NCBI GenBank assembly: GCA_002706085.1
Contig: PAJO01000056.1
Coordinates: 1-64,000 of the forward strand
Length of the DNA stretch: 64,000 nt
DNA from: Alcanivoracaceae bacterium
GTDB taxonomy: Bacteria; Pseudomonadota; Gammaproteobacteria; Pseudomonadales; Alcanivoracaceae
Direction of reading: 5' to 3'
The position numbers were made by a program, and so were the translations under genes. This document shows positions 41,649-51,050 of this stretch, piece after piece. The notes below the pieces were generated by a model. It saw nothing but the letters and a program-made list of their open reading frames with translations. It was not told where the DNA came from and did not search any database. Position 1 is the first letter of the stretch, and each line of letters begins with the position of its first letter.

Positions 41649-42422
41649 ATGAACGCCTCCTCCCCTCTCGACTGGCGCACCCTGCCTGCGGCCATCTGGC
41701 GCGGGCGCACCGCGTCACTGCGCCCGGTGCAACATCCCGACCCGGTACGACTGGATGATCTGCTCGGCATCGACGAACAAAAGCGAAAGATTATCCAGAA
41801 CACCGAGCGCTTTCTGGCCGGCCAACCCTGCAACCATGTGTTGCTGTGGGGCAGCCGCGGAACCGGCAAGTCGTCCATCGTCAAGGCCCTGCTCAATGCG
41901 TATGCCCCTCGTGGCCTGCGCGTGATCGAGGTAGACAAGGATGACCTGCACGACTTGCCGGAAATCGTCGATGACATTCGCGATCGAAGCCAGCGGTTCA
42001 TCATTTATTGCGACGATCTGTCGTTCGAAGACGGCGAGAACCAATACAAACATTTGAAAAGCGTACTGGAAGGGTCACTGGAACTGCCGCCGGAAAATGT
42101 CCGTATTTACGCCACCAGCAACCGCCGACATCTGTTGCCGGAATACATGAAAGACAATGCGCAATCACAGGTGGTGGGGCGGGAAATACACCACGGTGAT
42201 GCCGTGGAAGAAAAGATTTCCCTGGCGGACCGTTTTGGGCTGGGGCTGAGCTTTTATCCAATCAGCGAGCCACAATTTTTCGAGATTGTGGATCACCTGT
42301 TCGGTGAGATTGAAGACCGCGAACAGCTCCACATTCGTGCGCGGCGCTTTTCCATTGAAAAGGGTGTGCGCTCAGGGCGCACCGCACGGCAGTTTTATAA
42401 TCAGTTTGTGGGGGAATTTTAA
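41649..42422 (+). CDS. DUF815 AAA-type ATPase
   Basis: A 257-residue ATPase of the DUF815 group. Walker A is LLWGSRGTGKSSIVKAL, Walker B IIYCDDLSFEDGE, sensor-1 region VRIYATSNRRHL and the C-terminal lid GRTARQFYNQFVG. DUF815 proteins are MoxR/DnaA-like AAA+ ATPases of unknown substrate found in most proteobacteria. GGAGTTTTC precedes the ATG. It is divergent from the lipoprotein operon. Confidence 0.88.
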   Translation: MNASSPLDWRTLPAAIWRGRTASLRPVQHPDPVRLDDLLGIDEQKRKIIQNTERFLAGQPCNHVLLWGSRGTGKSSIVKALLNAYAPRGLRVIEVDKDDLHDLPEIVDDIRDRSQRFIIYCDDLSFEDGENQYKHLKSVLEGSLELPPENVRIYATSNRRHLLPEYMKDNAQSQVVGREIHHGDAVEEKISLADRFGLGLSFYPISEPQFFEIVDHLFGEIEDREQLHIRARRFSIEKGVRSGRTARQFYNQFVGEF

Positions 42423-42432
42423 GAGCAGCTGC

Positions 42433-42521
42433 GAGCTATGAGCTTTGAGCTATGAGGAAGCCCCTGCTTTGATGAAGCCGCTTTTCCGGGCTTTTCACTC
42501 GAAGCTGTTAGCTCATAGCTC
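42433..42521. repeat. AGCTC-type inverted repeat
   Basis: GAGCTATGAGCT at 42433-42444 pairs perfectly with AGCTCATAGCTC at 42510-42521, with extra AGCT-containing copies nearby. The stretch between the DUF815 ATPase and the convergent esterase holds no gene. It resembles the AGCT-rich repeats at 18781 and 62139. Confidence 0.6.
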
Positions 42522-42532
42522 ATATCTCGTAG

Positions 42533-43561
42533 CTAGATGTGATTTGCCGTCGCGTCGCAGATCGCATCCAGGGCCGCTTTCGCCGCGGGGATCACGCCAC
42601 CCATGGTGAAAAAGCCGTGGACCAGCCCGGGGAAATCCAGACTGCTGACGGACACACCGGCCTCACGCAGTTTTTCCCCATAGGCCAACCCTTCATCGCG
42701 CAGCGGGTCGGTGGCAGTAATCAGCAACGTCGCCGGTTGACCGGCCAGATCCGGGTTACGCAGGGGCGACACGCGGTAATCCTCGACCAGCGTTTCATCC
42801 TGTATGAAGTGGCTACGAAACCAGGTCAGCAACGGTAAGTCCAGACCAAAGCCCTGCCCCAGGTTCTGAATCGAGGGATGCGCCAGAGCACCATCGGTAG
42901 TGGGATACACCAGCACTTGCAAGGCCGGCACCGGCAGCCCGGCCAATGCCGCCTGCTGGGATACGACGGCACTGAGATTGCCCCCCGCGCTGTCACCCAT
43001 TACCGCCAATCGGGCCGGGTCCAAGCCCAGCTCGGCCGTGTTGGCCAGCAACCATTGCCAGGCGGCGAGGCAATCGTCAGCCGCTACCGGTGACGGATGT
43101 TCCGGCGCCAACCGGTAGTCGACACTCAGCACCACGGCACCGGTGCGCTCTGCGATGTAGCGGCACACCCGGTCGTAGTCTTCCACGCTACCAACAGTGA
43201 ACCCGCCGCCGTGGAAGAACAGGATGGCCGGCGCCAAGCGGGGCGCCTGAGCCGGCCGATAACGCCGCACCAGCAAGCTGTGTCCCTGCGCCCCCGGTAC
43301 CTGGTGATCCACCACCACCGGCAAGGGCCGCTCCGCCACATCAAGCAGCTCAATGACCTGACGGTACAGCGCGCGCGCCTGACCTACTGTGCCACTGTTG
43401 AGGGTGGGTTTGGCACTGCTCAAGGCCAGCAAAAAACGGATACGCGAATCCAGATGAGAGCGCCCGAGAGTCTCCAGCCCGGCAGACAACCGATCCAGCA
43501 CCGGCCCCGGCAGGGCCATCAGGGCCTTCAGGGCAGCGCGCTCAAATACTGCGGAATTCAT
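42533..43561 (-). CDS. HSL-type carboxylesterase/lipase
   Basis: A 342-residue alpha/beta-hydrolase of the hormone-sensitive-lipase family. The oxyanion-hole motif HGGGFTVGS, the nucleophile in VMGDSAGGNLSA, Asp in ITATDPLRDEG and His in LVHGFFTMGG are all visible. No signal peptide, so cytoplasmic. It acts on short or medium acyl esters; the natural substrate is unknown. The ATG at 43561 has GGAGACATC upstream. A 28-bp gap to the outer-membrane protein gene in the same direction suggests cotranscription. Confidence 0.92.
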   Translation of the reverse strand: MNSAVFERAALKALMALPGPVLDRLSAGLETLGRSHLDSRIRFLLALSSAKPTLNSGTVGQARALYRQVIELLDVAERPLPVVVDHQVPGAQGHSLLVRRYRPAQAPRLAPAILFFHGGGFTVGSVEDYDRVCRYIAERTGAVVLSVDYRLAPEHPSPVAADDCLAAWQWLLANTAELGLDPARLAVMGDSAGGNLSAVVSQQAALAGLPVPALQVLVYPTTDGALAHPSIQNLGQGFGLDLPLLTWFRSHFIQDETLVEDYRVSPLRNPDLAGQPATLLITATDPLRDEGLAYGEKLREAGVSVSSLDFPGLVHGFFTMGGVIPAAKAALDAICDATANHI

Positions 43562-43589
43562 GATGTCTCCTTGGTCATGTTCAGCGGTG

Positions 43590-44189
43590 TCAGAAATACC
43601 ACTCCAGCCCACCTTCGATGGCTTTTACGGTGACCGGATCTTCATAGGTGTATTGCATGTATTGCAGACTCAGCCCCAGATTGAATTCAGTGCGAATGCC
43701 GACCCCGGCACCAAAAGCAAAACTGAAATAATCACGACGGGACACCTCATTGCTGCATTGCGCCCCCTGGCACGTCACCGTATCGGTCTTAACCCGCACA
43801 GCGGCACCGCCAGCAAAGGCTTGGGCATAGAGGGAATCCACCATAGGCAGGGCCACTGGCGGCTTGAACGGCAACCGGAAAGTGCCCAGCAAGGCGCCGA
43901 CATGATCCAGTGAATAATCCACCTTGTCTGCCGTGCCTTCCGTGCGGAACGTATCGCCGGACGGTGCTGCGCCAACACGAAGCTCGACCCCCCAGTTAGG
44001 GTCCATCATGCCACCCAGGCGCAGGTTCACACCGGTGGGCGTCATGGTGTCATCGATCTTGTCTTCCTCGACCGTGAAGTGCCCCAGGTTACCCGCAATG
44101 TAGCCATAACGCTGGTCCTGATAGTGAGCCACAGTGTCGGCCCACAGCGGAGCACTGAACAACAACCCCAAAAGCATCCAGTAACGCAT
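43590..44189 (-). CDS. Small outer-membrane beta-barrel protein
   Basis: A 199-residue protein with signal peptide (MRYWMLLGLLFSAPLWADTV) and an OmpA/OmpW-like eight-strand barrel pattern: GYIAGNLGHF, VNLRLGGMMDPNWGVELRVG, YAQAFAGGAAVRV, FSFAFGAGVGIRTEFNLGLS, ending IEGGLEWYF with a terminal Phe. The ATG at 44189 (AAGGAAGATCTCGC upstream) is the real start; a much longer frame runs through the neighbouring gene and is a shadow. Two Cys (CQGAQC) form a small loop. Function unknown. Confidence 0.8.
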   Translation of the reverse strand: MRYWMLLGLLFSAPLWADTVAHYQDQRYGYIAGNLGHFTVEEDKIDDTMTPTGVNLRLGGMMDPNWGVELRVGAAPSGDTFRTEGTADKVDYSLDHVGALLGTFRLPFKPPVALPMVDSLYAQAFAGGAAVRVKTDTVTCQGAQCSNEVSRRDYFSFAFGAGVGIRTEFNLGLSLQYMQYTYEDPVTVKAIEGGLEWYF

Positions 44190-44279
44190 GCGAGATCTTC
44201 CTTTTGTTATTGTTTGAGTACGCAATGGTTGCCTGTTATACCATTGCCGGAAGGCAGTGTCTGTTCCCAGGAAGTCGCC

Positions 44280-45197
44280 ATGTCCGTTTATACTCCGCTC
44301 TCCCGACAACAAATGTCCGCGCTGCTGGTCGACTACGGCTTCCAGCTGGTGGACTTTCGTGGCGCCAGCCATGGCATTGAGAACAGCACTTTTCTGATTG
44401 AGGCCCGTGACCCGCAGGGTCAACCCAGCCCGCTGGTGCTGACCGTATTCGAGACGCTGGAGCCAGACGCGCTCACCCCCTACCTGGAGCTGCTCGCACA
44501 ACTGGCCGACCATGAGCACCTGCCGGTCCCCGCCCCCCTGCCCGCCCCTGACGGACAATGGCAATGCCGGGTCGCCAATAAAGCCGCTGTCTTGATGCCG
44601 CGCCTGCCCGGCGACCATGATTTTGCCGTTGATGCCCACCGCTGCCGCCAGGTCGGAGCGCTGCTGGCCCGCTTGCATCAATGTCCGGTGAACACCCTGG
44701 CGCCACTGCCCGGCGAGCGCGAACGGCTGGCTGGACTGACAGAACAACTCCGCCACCTGCCCGATCAATGGCAGAACGCCGCCCGCGAGTGTCTGACGAG
44801 CTGGCAGGCAACCCCTGCCGGCCAAACCCTGATCCATGGAGACCTGTTCCGCGACAACCTGCTGTGGCAGGACGGCCAGATAAGCGCGCTACTGGATTTC
44901 TACAACGCGTGTCTGGACCACCCGGAATATGACCTGGCGGTAACGCTCAACGATTGGTGTGTGGACGAGGCAGGCAAACCTGTGGCGGCACGGCAAACCG
45001 CCTTGCTCGACGCCTACCGGGAGCAGGGCGGAACCGTTGATGACGCCCGCCTGACCCTGGCCCTGCAAGTGGCGGCCTTGCGCTTCTGGCTGTCACGACT
45101 GGCCGGACCGGTAGCGGAACAGAGTGAAGGGCAGGGCAGCAAGGACCCGGCGGAGTTTGCACGGATTTTTGCCTGGCGGACGCAAGGTCTCGATTGA
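44280..45197 (+). CDS. thrB: Homoserine kinase, type II (APH fold)
   Basis: A 305-residue kinase of the choline/aminoglycoside-kinase fold: IENSTFLIEARD near the N-terminus, HDF and RLARLH, catalytic TLIHGDLFRDNLLW and metal-binding LLDFYNACLDHPEYDLA. This matches type II homoserine kinases of Pseudomonas-like bacteria, which phosphorylate homoserine in threonine synthesis. CAGGAAG precedes the ATG at 44280. It stands apart from thrC and other threonine genes. Related aminoglycoside or methylthioribose kinases are less likely. Confidence 0.88.
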   Translation: MSVYTPLSRQQMSALLVDYGFQLVDFRGASHGIENSTFLIEARDPQGQPSPLVLTVFETLEPDALTPYLELLAQLADHEHLPVPAPLPAPDGQWQCRVANKAAVLMPRLPGDHDFAVDAHRCRQVGALLARLHQCPVNTLAPLPGERERLAGLTEQLRHLPDQWQNAARECLTSWQATPAGQTLIHGDLFRDNLLWQDGQISALLDFYNACLDHPEYDLAVTLNDWCVDEAGKPVAARQTALLDAYREQGGTVDDARLTLALQVAALRFWLSRLAGPVAEQSEGQGSKDPAEFARIFAWRTQGLD

Positions 45198-45248
45198 TTC
45201 TGCCTTCATCGAAGGCGCATCGCTTGCCGACTCTCCCTCCCGGTCAGG

Positions 45249-46340
45249 TCAGCGTGTCCCCGCCAGAATCATGTGATTCAGGTGAGCCAGATAATCCTGC
45301 TCCTGCCACAGCCAGTCATAGTCCGGTGAGGCCAGCGAGGTGGGGGTCATGGCTTCAACGCCCTGGGTCAGGGCATTGACCACCATCATTTCGTGCAGAT
45401 CCGCCCAGCCCGTCGGCATGCTGCGCAGCCCCCTTGGCTGACGGACAAAGCCGTTCCCCAATACCGGGCTAAGCCGCCGCAGACGGGTAAAGGCCATTCG
45501 CCGCTGCAATTGGTCTTCCAGCCGCCGCTGCCAGTGGTTGCCTGCCGCATCCAGCAGCACCTGTTTCACCGGGCTCGCCAGACGCCCCAACAGCCCGGAC
45601 ATGGGCATGGCCTCACCACTGGCAAGCCGATAGCGCGGGTCATCATCCAGCCACAGGCTGAAATCGAGAAAATCCAGCTCGCTGGTATCAAGCTGACGCA
45701 GCTGCTCGCTGAGCGCGGTGGTGGTGCTGAGCCCCACCGGCACAGAGGGAAACAGGGCATGCAACGCCCGTGGCACATCCAGCAGATACGCCTCCAATCG
45801 CTCGGCAGCGGTGGGCGACCAACGAGACGGCAAGCCACGCTCCGGCGAACGATTGAATACCCGGCGAGTCACGCCGTGGGCCGCCGGCAGAGACGGGAAC
45901 TGATAGCAGAAATCCACCCCTGCCACGTCGTCCAGATAACCCCATTCCTGAATCAGCGAGAGGGTATCGCTCCACACCGCCACATAATCTTCCGGGCGGC
46001 GGACAAAGGAACGGCGGGCACGGCTGTCATTAATGAAGTGGCTGCTGAACCAGAGTTTCATGCCCCGCTCATGGGTGGACTGCATCAGCTGCTGCAAGGC
46101 ATGGCGAACCTTCACTTCCACCGGCGGACCCGAATTCGGCATCAATTCGCAGCGATCCAGATGGATGCCATTTTCCGGGGTTGCGATCAGGTGGGGGCAG
46201 GGGTCCACGCGCAACGCGTTGAACCCGCGCAGCTGGGTGTCGTCGAGCACACGCTCCAACGAGGCAAAGGCACCGTCGCGCAAGTCGCGGTGCAACAGCC
46301 AGGACAAATCCCAGCATGCCATTGCCAACGGTTGAACCAT
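45249..46340 (-). CDS. Cellulase-like TIM-barrel protein
   Basis: A 363-residue protein with the look of a glycoside-hydrolase TIM barrel: ACWDLSWLLHRDLRDGAFAS then LRGFNALRVDPCPHLI, KLWFSSHFIND, VDFCYQFPSLPAAHGVTRRV, VGLSTTT, LDFLDFSLWLDDDPRY and a C-terminal LLDAAGNHW-RR. It is like sugar-binding cellulase-like proteins of gammaproteobacteria. No signal peptide. The ATG at 46340 is preferred because the frame upstream lacks conserved character. Catalytic residues cannot be assigned with confidence. Confidence 0.55.
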   Translation of the reverse strand: MVQPLAMACWDLSWLLHRDLRDGAFASLERVLDDTQLRGFNALRVDPCPHLIATPENGIHLDRCELMPNSGPPVEVKVRHALQQLMQSTHERGMKLWFSSHFINDSRARRSFVRRPEDYVAVWSDTLSLIQEWGYLDDVAGVDFCYQFPSLPAAHGVTRRVFNRSPERGLPSRWSPTAAERLEAYLLDVPRALHALFPSVPVGLSTTTALSEQLRQLDTSELDFLDFSLWLDDDPRYRLASGEAMPMSGLLGRLASPVKQVLLDAAGNHWQRRLEDQLQRRMAFTRLRRLSPVLGNGFVRQPRGLRSMPTGWADLHEMMVVNALTQGVEAMTPTSLASPDYDWLWQEQDYLAHLNHMILAGTR

Positions 46341-46477
46341 GTGTATCCCTCGTAGAAAGCGAACCAGCATACCGGTTTCCGAACCGGCCTCAATGGCTGA
46401 GCTTCCTGTTATCGGCGAAATGACCCACCTTGACATCCCGGACCGGGAAAACATTCCCCTTTCAGGGGGTGGCAGCT

Positions 46478-46843
46478 ATGATTCCGGACATGAAAAGACT
46501 AATAACAAGTTTGCTGCTGGCACCAGGCCTGAGCCTGGCCGCAGAACAATTGCCCGATACGGCGCCGCCTGATGATCAGGCCCCGCAAACCCGCGAGTCC
46601 GGCCCGGCGACCCCGCTCAATGGCGAGGAGCTGGAGTCGCTGTACCTGCAATCTCCGGTGGAGCTGGACACCAGCGATGAAAGTCAGGGGCTCAACGCCA
46701 TGAGCAACGAGGCACGTTTTCTGGAAAACGAGCAACAGGAAATGCGTCAGCGGCAAGCGGAAACGGCACGGCCACCTGCCCCCCCGCCCAGTGACACACC
46801 CCCACCGCCACCGCCAACACTGATCCCGATCCGGGATTTGTAA
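46478..46843 (+). CDS. Small exported Pro-rich hypothetical protein
   Basis: A 121-residue protein starting MIPDMKRL or at the second Met, with a signal peptide (LITSLLLAPGLSLAAEQ). The mature part is acidic with Glu/Gln-rich helix (NEARFLENEQQEMRQRQAET) and ends in Pro-rich PPAPPPSDTPPPPPPTLIPI. Low sequence complexity and no family recognised; a periplasmic or surface protein is likely. Confidence 0.55.
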   Translation: MIPDMKRLITSLLLAPGLSLAAEQLPDTAPPDDQAPQTRESGPATPLNGEELESLYLQSPVELDTSDESQGLNAMSNEARFLENEQQEMRQRQAETARPPAPPPSDTPPPPPPTLIPIRDL

Positions 46844-46883
46844 GCGCGCTCTGCAGGGTTACCCCCCCGACTGAGCGCCCCGC

Positions 46884-47759
46884 TCAGGGACCAGCTTGCA
46901 GGCAACGCTGAAAACCGTCAGCCAGGGTGTTGAGCCAGGGGAGGTAGTTGAGCGACGGCTGGTCTCGCCCCAGGGGATCCAGCGCCACCGCCTTACACTC
47001 CGGGCAGAGCCTGTGCAGCATGGCGGCACGGGCTTCCGGCTCCACGATCATGCAGTGCAGCTTACGGTCACGGATCTCCTGGGCCAGCGCCACAAAGCGG
47101 CGGCTGCCAGGCCCCGCATCCAGCTGCTGACTCACCTGCAACGGCTCGGCCAGCCCCACTACCGCGCTGAAATACCCCCAAGGCTGGTGATAACTCAGCC
47201 AGTCCGTAGACGCATAGGGCCCCAGTTGCTCACGGAGCTGCCCCAACGTCAGCTCAGCCTGCTGCCGCCATAGCCCAGGCTGCCCCTGCTGCAATCCTTC
47301 GGGCATGACGCTGGCCACCGCTTCCGCCAGCAACTGCATGTTCTTTATCGACAACCACAGATGCGGGTCCAGATTGGCATTGTGATGCGCGCCATTCTCA
47401 TCGTGGTGGTCATGATCATCATGGCCATGCCCATGATCAGCGTGCCCACCTTCCCGACGCTCCACGTTCGCCAGCTCCAGTAGCGCCACCGACACCCTGT
47501 CGCGACGCGCCACCAGCGGCGCCTCCACACCGGCACCCACCCAGACCAGCAAATCCGCGTCACGCACTTGCATGACCTGGCGCGGAGACAACGCCAGCTG
47601 ATGCGGGTTCTGGTTGGCCTGCAAGAGAGTGACCACCTCAACCTCTGGGCCATACAGACTGCGCAGCAGCTTGGCCAGCGGCTCCACACTGGCCACGATG
47701 GTCTGGCTCCAGGCGGGGGAGCAAGTCAGGAGCAGGATGGTCAGCCAGAAATGGCGCAT
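46884..47759 (-). CDS. znuA: Zinc ABC transporter substrate-binding protein
   Basis: A 291-residue periplasmic protein. After the signal peptide (LTILLLTCSPAWS) come the cluster-9 features VASVEPLAKLL and NPHQLALSPRQ (first zinc His), a His-rich loop with HADHGHGHDDHDHHDENGAH, LDPHLWLS (second His), and LSYHQPWGYF. It binds zinc and hands it to ZnuB. The ATG at 47759 has GAGGAA upstream. It is divergent from znuCB across a 248-bp region that holds a repeat element. No obvious Zur box was found. Confidence 0.94.
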   Translation of the reverse strand: MRHFWLTILLLTCSPAWSQTIVASVEPLAKLLRSLYGPEVEVVTLLQANQNPHQLALSPRQVMQVRDADLLVWVGAGVEAPLVARRDRVSVALLELANVERREGGHADHGHGHDDHDHHDENGAHHNANLDPHLWLSIKNMQLLAEAVASVMPEGLQQGQPGLWRQQAELTLGQLREQLGPYASTDWLSYHQPWGYFSAVVGLAEPLQVSQQLDAGPGSRRFVALAQEIRDRKLHCMIVEPEARAAMLHRLCPECKAVALDPLGRDQPSLNYLPWLNTLADGFQRCLQAGP

Positions 47760-47793
47760 GAAGTTCCTCAAATTCAAATGATGTTGGCAGGTG

Positions 47794-47921
47794 CAAGCTA
47801 CAAGGCGCGGGCACCATTCGCAGTCATCCGTCTGGGCCTTCTACCGCGCCACACCCCTCTTGAGCCGAAACGCGGCGACAACAAGGCCACTCGCACAGAC
47901 TTTCCCGCGCCTTGTAGCTTG
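47794..47921. repeat. AAGCTACAA-type terminal inverted repeat element, copy 1
   Basis: CAAGCTACAAGGCGCGGG at 47794-47811 is matched perfectly, in inverse, at 47904-47921. The 92-bp core shares CTACCGCGCC, CGAAACGCGG and AAGGCC with the copy at 53584. It lies in the znuA/znuC divergent region. No coding capacity. Confidence 0.7.
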
Positions 47922-48007
47922 AAGCTTGCAGCTTGTCGCTCGCCCTTCAGTGCAGACGAAAGGCGGGCAGTATATCATTGCGCCTTTGTTCTTCGGGCAG
48001 GTTTCTC

Positions 48008-48784
48008 ATGACGGAACCACTGGTCAAGGTTGAGTCGGTCTCAGTCACGCTGGGTAGCACCTCGGTGCTGTCGGAGGTAAGCCTGAATCTGGCACCCGGA
48101 CGCATTACCACCCTGATTGGTCCCAATGGGGCCGGCAAGAGCACACTTGCCCGTCTGGTACTGGGGTTGGTGAAAGCGGACACCGGTAGCGTGACCCGCC
48201 GCCGGGGACTGCGCGTTGGTTACATGCCCCAACACCTGAAGATTGATGACAGCCTGCCACTCACCGTGGACCGTTTTCTGTGGCTCGCCGCCAGTGGCCC
48301 CACCGCAGCGCGACGGGCGGCACTGGAGAGCGCCGGGGTAGCCCATCTGCGCCGCCGCGCCGTTCAGAAATTGTCCGGTGGCGAAATGCAACGAGTGTTG
48401 CTGGCCCGCGCGCTGCTGCGCAAACCAGACCTGCTGGTTCTGGACGAACCCGCCCAAGGCGTCGATGTGGCTGGCCAGAACGCGCTCTACGGACTCCTCA
48501 AGGATGTTCGGGACCAGCTAGGCTGTGCCATTCTGCTGATTTCCCACGACCTGCATCTGGTCATGGCCGCCACGGACGAAGTGATCTGTCTGCAGCGGCA
48601 TGTCTGCTGCTCAGGCAGTCCGGAGTCAGTCAGCCGTGACCCGGCTTACCACGAGCTGTTCGGCCCCGCTGCCGGCACCCCGAATCTGGCGCTCTACACC
48701 CATGATCATGACCACGACCATGATCTGCACGGCAATGCGCACCACCATCACCACGACCACGAAGGCCCCTGCACCCATGATTGA
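48008..48784 (+). CDS. znuC: Zinc ABC transporter ATP-binding protein
   Basis: A 258-residue ATPase. Walker A is [14 protein letters not shown], the signature [17 protein letters not shown], Walker [14 protein letters not shown] and the switch His ISHDLHL. It energises ZnuB. The C-terminal tail is His-rich ([14 protein letters not shown] then [14 protein letters not shown]), like the ZnuA loop, and may buffer zinc. The real start is the ATG at 48008; it overlaps znuB by eight bases. Its promoter must lie in the short stretch after the repeat element. Confidence 0.95.
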   Translation: MTEPLVKVESVSVTLGSTSVLSEVSLNLAPGRITTLIGPNGAGKSTLARLVLGLVKADTGSVTRRRGLRVGYMPQHLKIDDSLPLTVDRFLWLAASGPTAARRAALESAGVAHLRRRAVQKLSGGEMQRVLLARALLRKPDLLVLDEPAQGVDVAGQNALYGLLKDVRDQLGCAILLISHDLHLVMAATDEVICLQRHVCCSGSPESVSRDPAYHELFGPAAGTPNLALYTHDHDHDHDLHGNAHHHHHDHEGPCTHD

Positions 48785-49556
48785 ACTGCTGCTGCCACCT
48801 CTGCTCGCCGGGCTGGCCGTGGCGCTGGTCTCCGGGCCTATGGGCGCCTTTGTGGTGTGGCGACGCATGGCGTTTTTTGGCGACACTCTTGCCCACGGTG
48901 CCTTGCTGGGGGCCGCCCTGGGGCTGGCGCTGGATATCAGCCTCTATGTGGCCGTGGTGGCCATGTGCCTGGGGCTGGCGGCCGCGCTGACGGCACTGCA
49001 GCACCAGCGCCAGCTGGCCAGCGACACCCTGCTTGGTATCGTGGCCCATACCACCCTGGCACTGGGGGTAATTGCCATCAGCCTGCAAACCGGCATCCAG
49101 GTAGACCTGTTTGCCTACCTGTTCGGTGATCTGTTAGCCGTAGGCTGGCAGGAAGTGATCGGACTGTGGGCCGGTGCACTGGTCATTCTGGCCATGATGC
49201 TGTGGCAATGGCGAGCCCTGTTGAGCATCACCGTGAACGAGGAGCTGGCCCAGGTTGAAGGGGTAGCGGTACAACGCACCCGTCTGTTGCTGATGCTGCT
49301 ACTGGCACTGCTGATTGCCGGCGCCATTCGTACCGTGGGGGTGCTGTTGATTACCTCGCTGTTGGTCATCCCCGCCGCCAGCGCCCGGCGTCTGACGCAC
49401 ACGCCTGCCCAAATGGCGATCGCCGCCAGCGTCCTCGGCACCCTGTCTGTGCTCGCCGGGCTGACGGTGAGCTGGTTTGCCAATACGCCCGTGGGGCCGT
49501 CAATCGTGGTCGCCGCCAGTGGCTTGTTTATGCTGACGCTGTTGCGCAAAACCTAG
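48777..49556 (+). CDS. znuB: Zinc ABC transporter permease
   Basis: A 259-residue cluster-9 permease with about eight membrane segments, starting [41 protein letters not shown] and the [20 protein letters not shown] segment are characteristic. Its ATG lies inside the end of znuC, so the two are translationally coupled. The gene ends just before the MITE-like element at 49557, which may supply or disturb termination. Confidence 0.94.
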   Translation: MIELLLPPLLAGLAVALVSGPMGAFVVWRRMAFFGDTLAHGALLGAALGLALDISLYVAVVAMCLGLAAALTALQHQRQLASDTLLGIVAHTTLALGVIAISLQTGIQVDLFAYLFGDLLAVGWQEVIGLWAGALVILAMMLWQWRALLSITVNEELAQVEGVAVQRTRLLLMLLLALLIAGAIRTVGVLLITSLLVIPAASARRLTHTPAQMAIAASVLGTLSVLAGLTVSWFANTPVGPSIVVAASGLFMLTLLRKT

Positions 49557-49744
49557 TAGGAGCGTCGCTGGCGGCGCGATTCCAGACCAGGATCAAAAAC
49601 GTTTCCACCGCAGAGATCACGGAGACCACTGAGGAAAGCCATTGTTTTGACTCAGTGAACGCTATGTCCTCTGTGGTAAATCTGCCTTTAACAACGCAGG
49701 CGATCGCGCCGCCACCGAGCGTAGCGAATAACCGACGCTCCTGC
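49557..49744. mobile_element. MITE-like element, copy 2
   Basis: Left terminal repeat 49557-49586 matches the 30-bp terminal repeat of copy 1 with one change. The following about 65 bp match copy 1 in inverse orientation (ACCAGGATCAAAAAC, TCACGGAGA, CTGAGGAAA, CCATT). The right end (49700-49744; GATCGCGCCGCCACC and GACGCTCCTGCGG) is diverged and holds a CGAGCGTAGCGAATAA block also seen at 22315-22395. No transposase. It fills the gap between znuB and the MATE gene. Confidence 0.7.
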
Positions 49745-49769
49745 GGCGGGGCATTTTGCCGGAGCATGA

Positions 49770-51050
49770 ATGAGTCTGTCGCTTAACCAACGCATCTGGA
49801 TGCTGGCCTGGCCATTGCTGCTGTCGAACCTGACCGCACCGCTGCTCGGGCTGGTCGACACAGCGGTGGTCGGCCATCTGGAACACCCTCGCTATCTGGC
49901 CGCGGTGGCGCTGGGCGGCAATTTCTTCATGTTCCTGTACTTCTCGTTCAATTTCCTGCGCATGGGGACCACCGGTTTTGCGTCCCAGGCCCGTGGCGGG
50001 GGCCGGGACACCCGCGTGGTGCTGTTACGCGGGCTGGTGCTGTCCTGCGCACTGGGGCTCGCCCTGATTGCCCTGAGCCCCCTGCTACGCGAGGCCGGCC
50101 TGTGGCTGTTGGGCGGCAGTGACGAGGTGCAAGGCCTGGCGCGCGATTACATCGATATCCGTATTCTGGGTGCCCCTGCAGCACTGGCCAATTTCGCCCT
50201 GATCGGCTTTGCCATCGGCACCCATAACACCCGGGTACCACTGAAAATGACCGTGCTGATGCACAGCACCAATGCCCTGCTGGATGTGCTGCTGGTACAG
50301 GTGTGGCACTGGGATGTGCGCGGGGTTGCCACGGCCAGCGCCATCGCCGAGTACGTGGGCCTGATTGGCGGGCTATTCTGGCTACGTCATGCATTGCGTT
50401 CGCCATCGCAGCCCGAACCGGTATGGCGGCTCAGTGCGCTGCTGGCGTTGATGAGTGTGAACCGCGATATCTTCATTCGCAGCCTGGCGCTGCTGACGGC
50501 CTTCTTTTTCTTTACCGCGCAAGGCGCCCGATTGGGGGATACGGTACTGGCCGCCAACGCCGTCTTGATCACCTTTCTGCTGATCCTCAGCAACCTGCTG
50601 GACGGCTTCGCCAATGCCGCCGAGGCGCTGGTGGGGGAAGCACAGGGCAAAGGAGATCACGCCGGATTTCGTGAGGCCGTGAGCGCCACCGGGCGCTGGA
50701 CCATCGGCTGCGCGGCCCTGGGCTTGGCGAGCTTTGCGTTGGGCGGCGCCCCTCTGATTGAGTTGCTGACCGACCTGCCCGGGATCCGTGATACGGCCAC
50801 GGCATATCTGCCGTGGGTGTTGCTGTTGCCACTGACTGCCAGCGCCGGCTTCTGGCTGGACGGCATCTTCGTCGGTGCTACCTGGGGCGCCGCCATGCGC
50901 AATACCATGCTGGTCTCGGTGGCCCTCTTTTTCGCCATCTGGGCGCTGACCCAGCCCTGGGAAAACCATGGCCTGTGGCTCACCATGAACGCCTTCATGG
51001 CCGCCAGGGGGATGTGTATGGGCTGGGTGCTGTGGCGTAACCACCGCTAG
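49770..51050 (+). CDS. MATE-family multidrug/DinF-like exporter
   Basis: A 426-residue transporter with about twelve membrane segments, of the DinF branch: MLAWPLLLSNLTAPLLGLVD, VDTAVVGHL, FNFLRMGTTGFASQARGGG and the matching second-half DGFANAAEALVGEAQGKGD. MATE proteins export cationic drugs or metabolites using proton or sodium gradients; DinF-type proteins are linked to stress. The substrate is unknown. GGAGCATGA precedes the ATG. It ends four bases inside the diguanylate cyclase end (convergent). Confidence 0.88.
   Translation: MSLSLNQRIWMLAWPLLLSNLTAPLLGLVDTAVVGHLEHPRYLAAVALGGNFFMFLYFSFNFLRMGTTGFASQARGGGRDTRVVLLRGLVLSCALGLALIALSPLLREAGLWLLGGSDEVQGLARDYIDIRILGAPAALANFALIGFAIGTHNTRVPLKMTVLMHSTNALLDVLLVQVWHWDVRGVATASAIAEYVGLIGGLFWLRHALRSPSQPEPVWRLSALLALMSVNRDIFIRSLALLTAFFFFTAQGARLGDTVLAANAVLITFLLILSNLLDGFANAAEALVGEAQGKGDHAGFREAVSATGRWTIGCAALGLASFALGGAPLIELLTDLPGIRDTATAYLPWVLLLPLTASAGFWLDGIFVGATWGAAMRNTMLVSVALFFAIWALTQPWENHGLWLTMNAFMAARGMCMGWVLWRNHR

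Noticed and set aside
44190-44837. N-terminal extension of the small barrel protein frame
   Set aside because: It overlaps thrB on the other strand, and the real start at 44189 has a ribosome site and signal peptide.
47940-48007. Zur box before znuC
   Set aside because: GTATATCAT is only weakly palindromic and does not match the known AT-rich dyad well enough.
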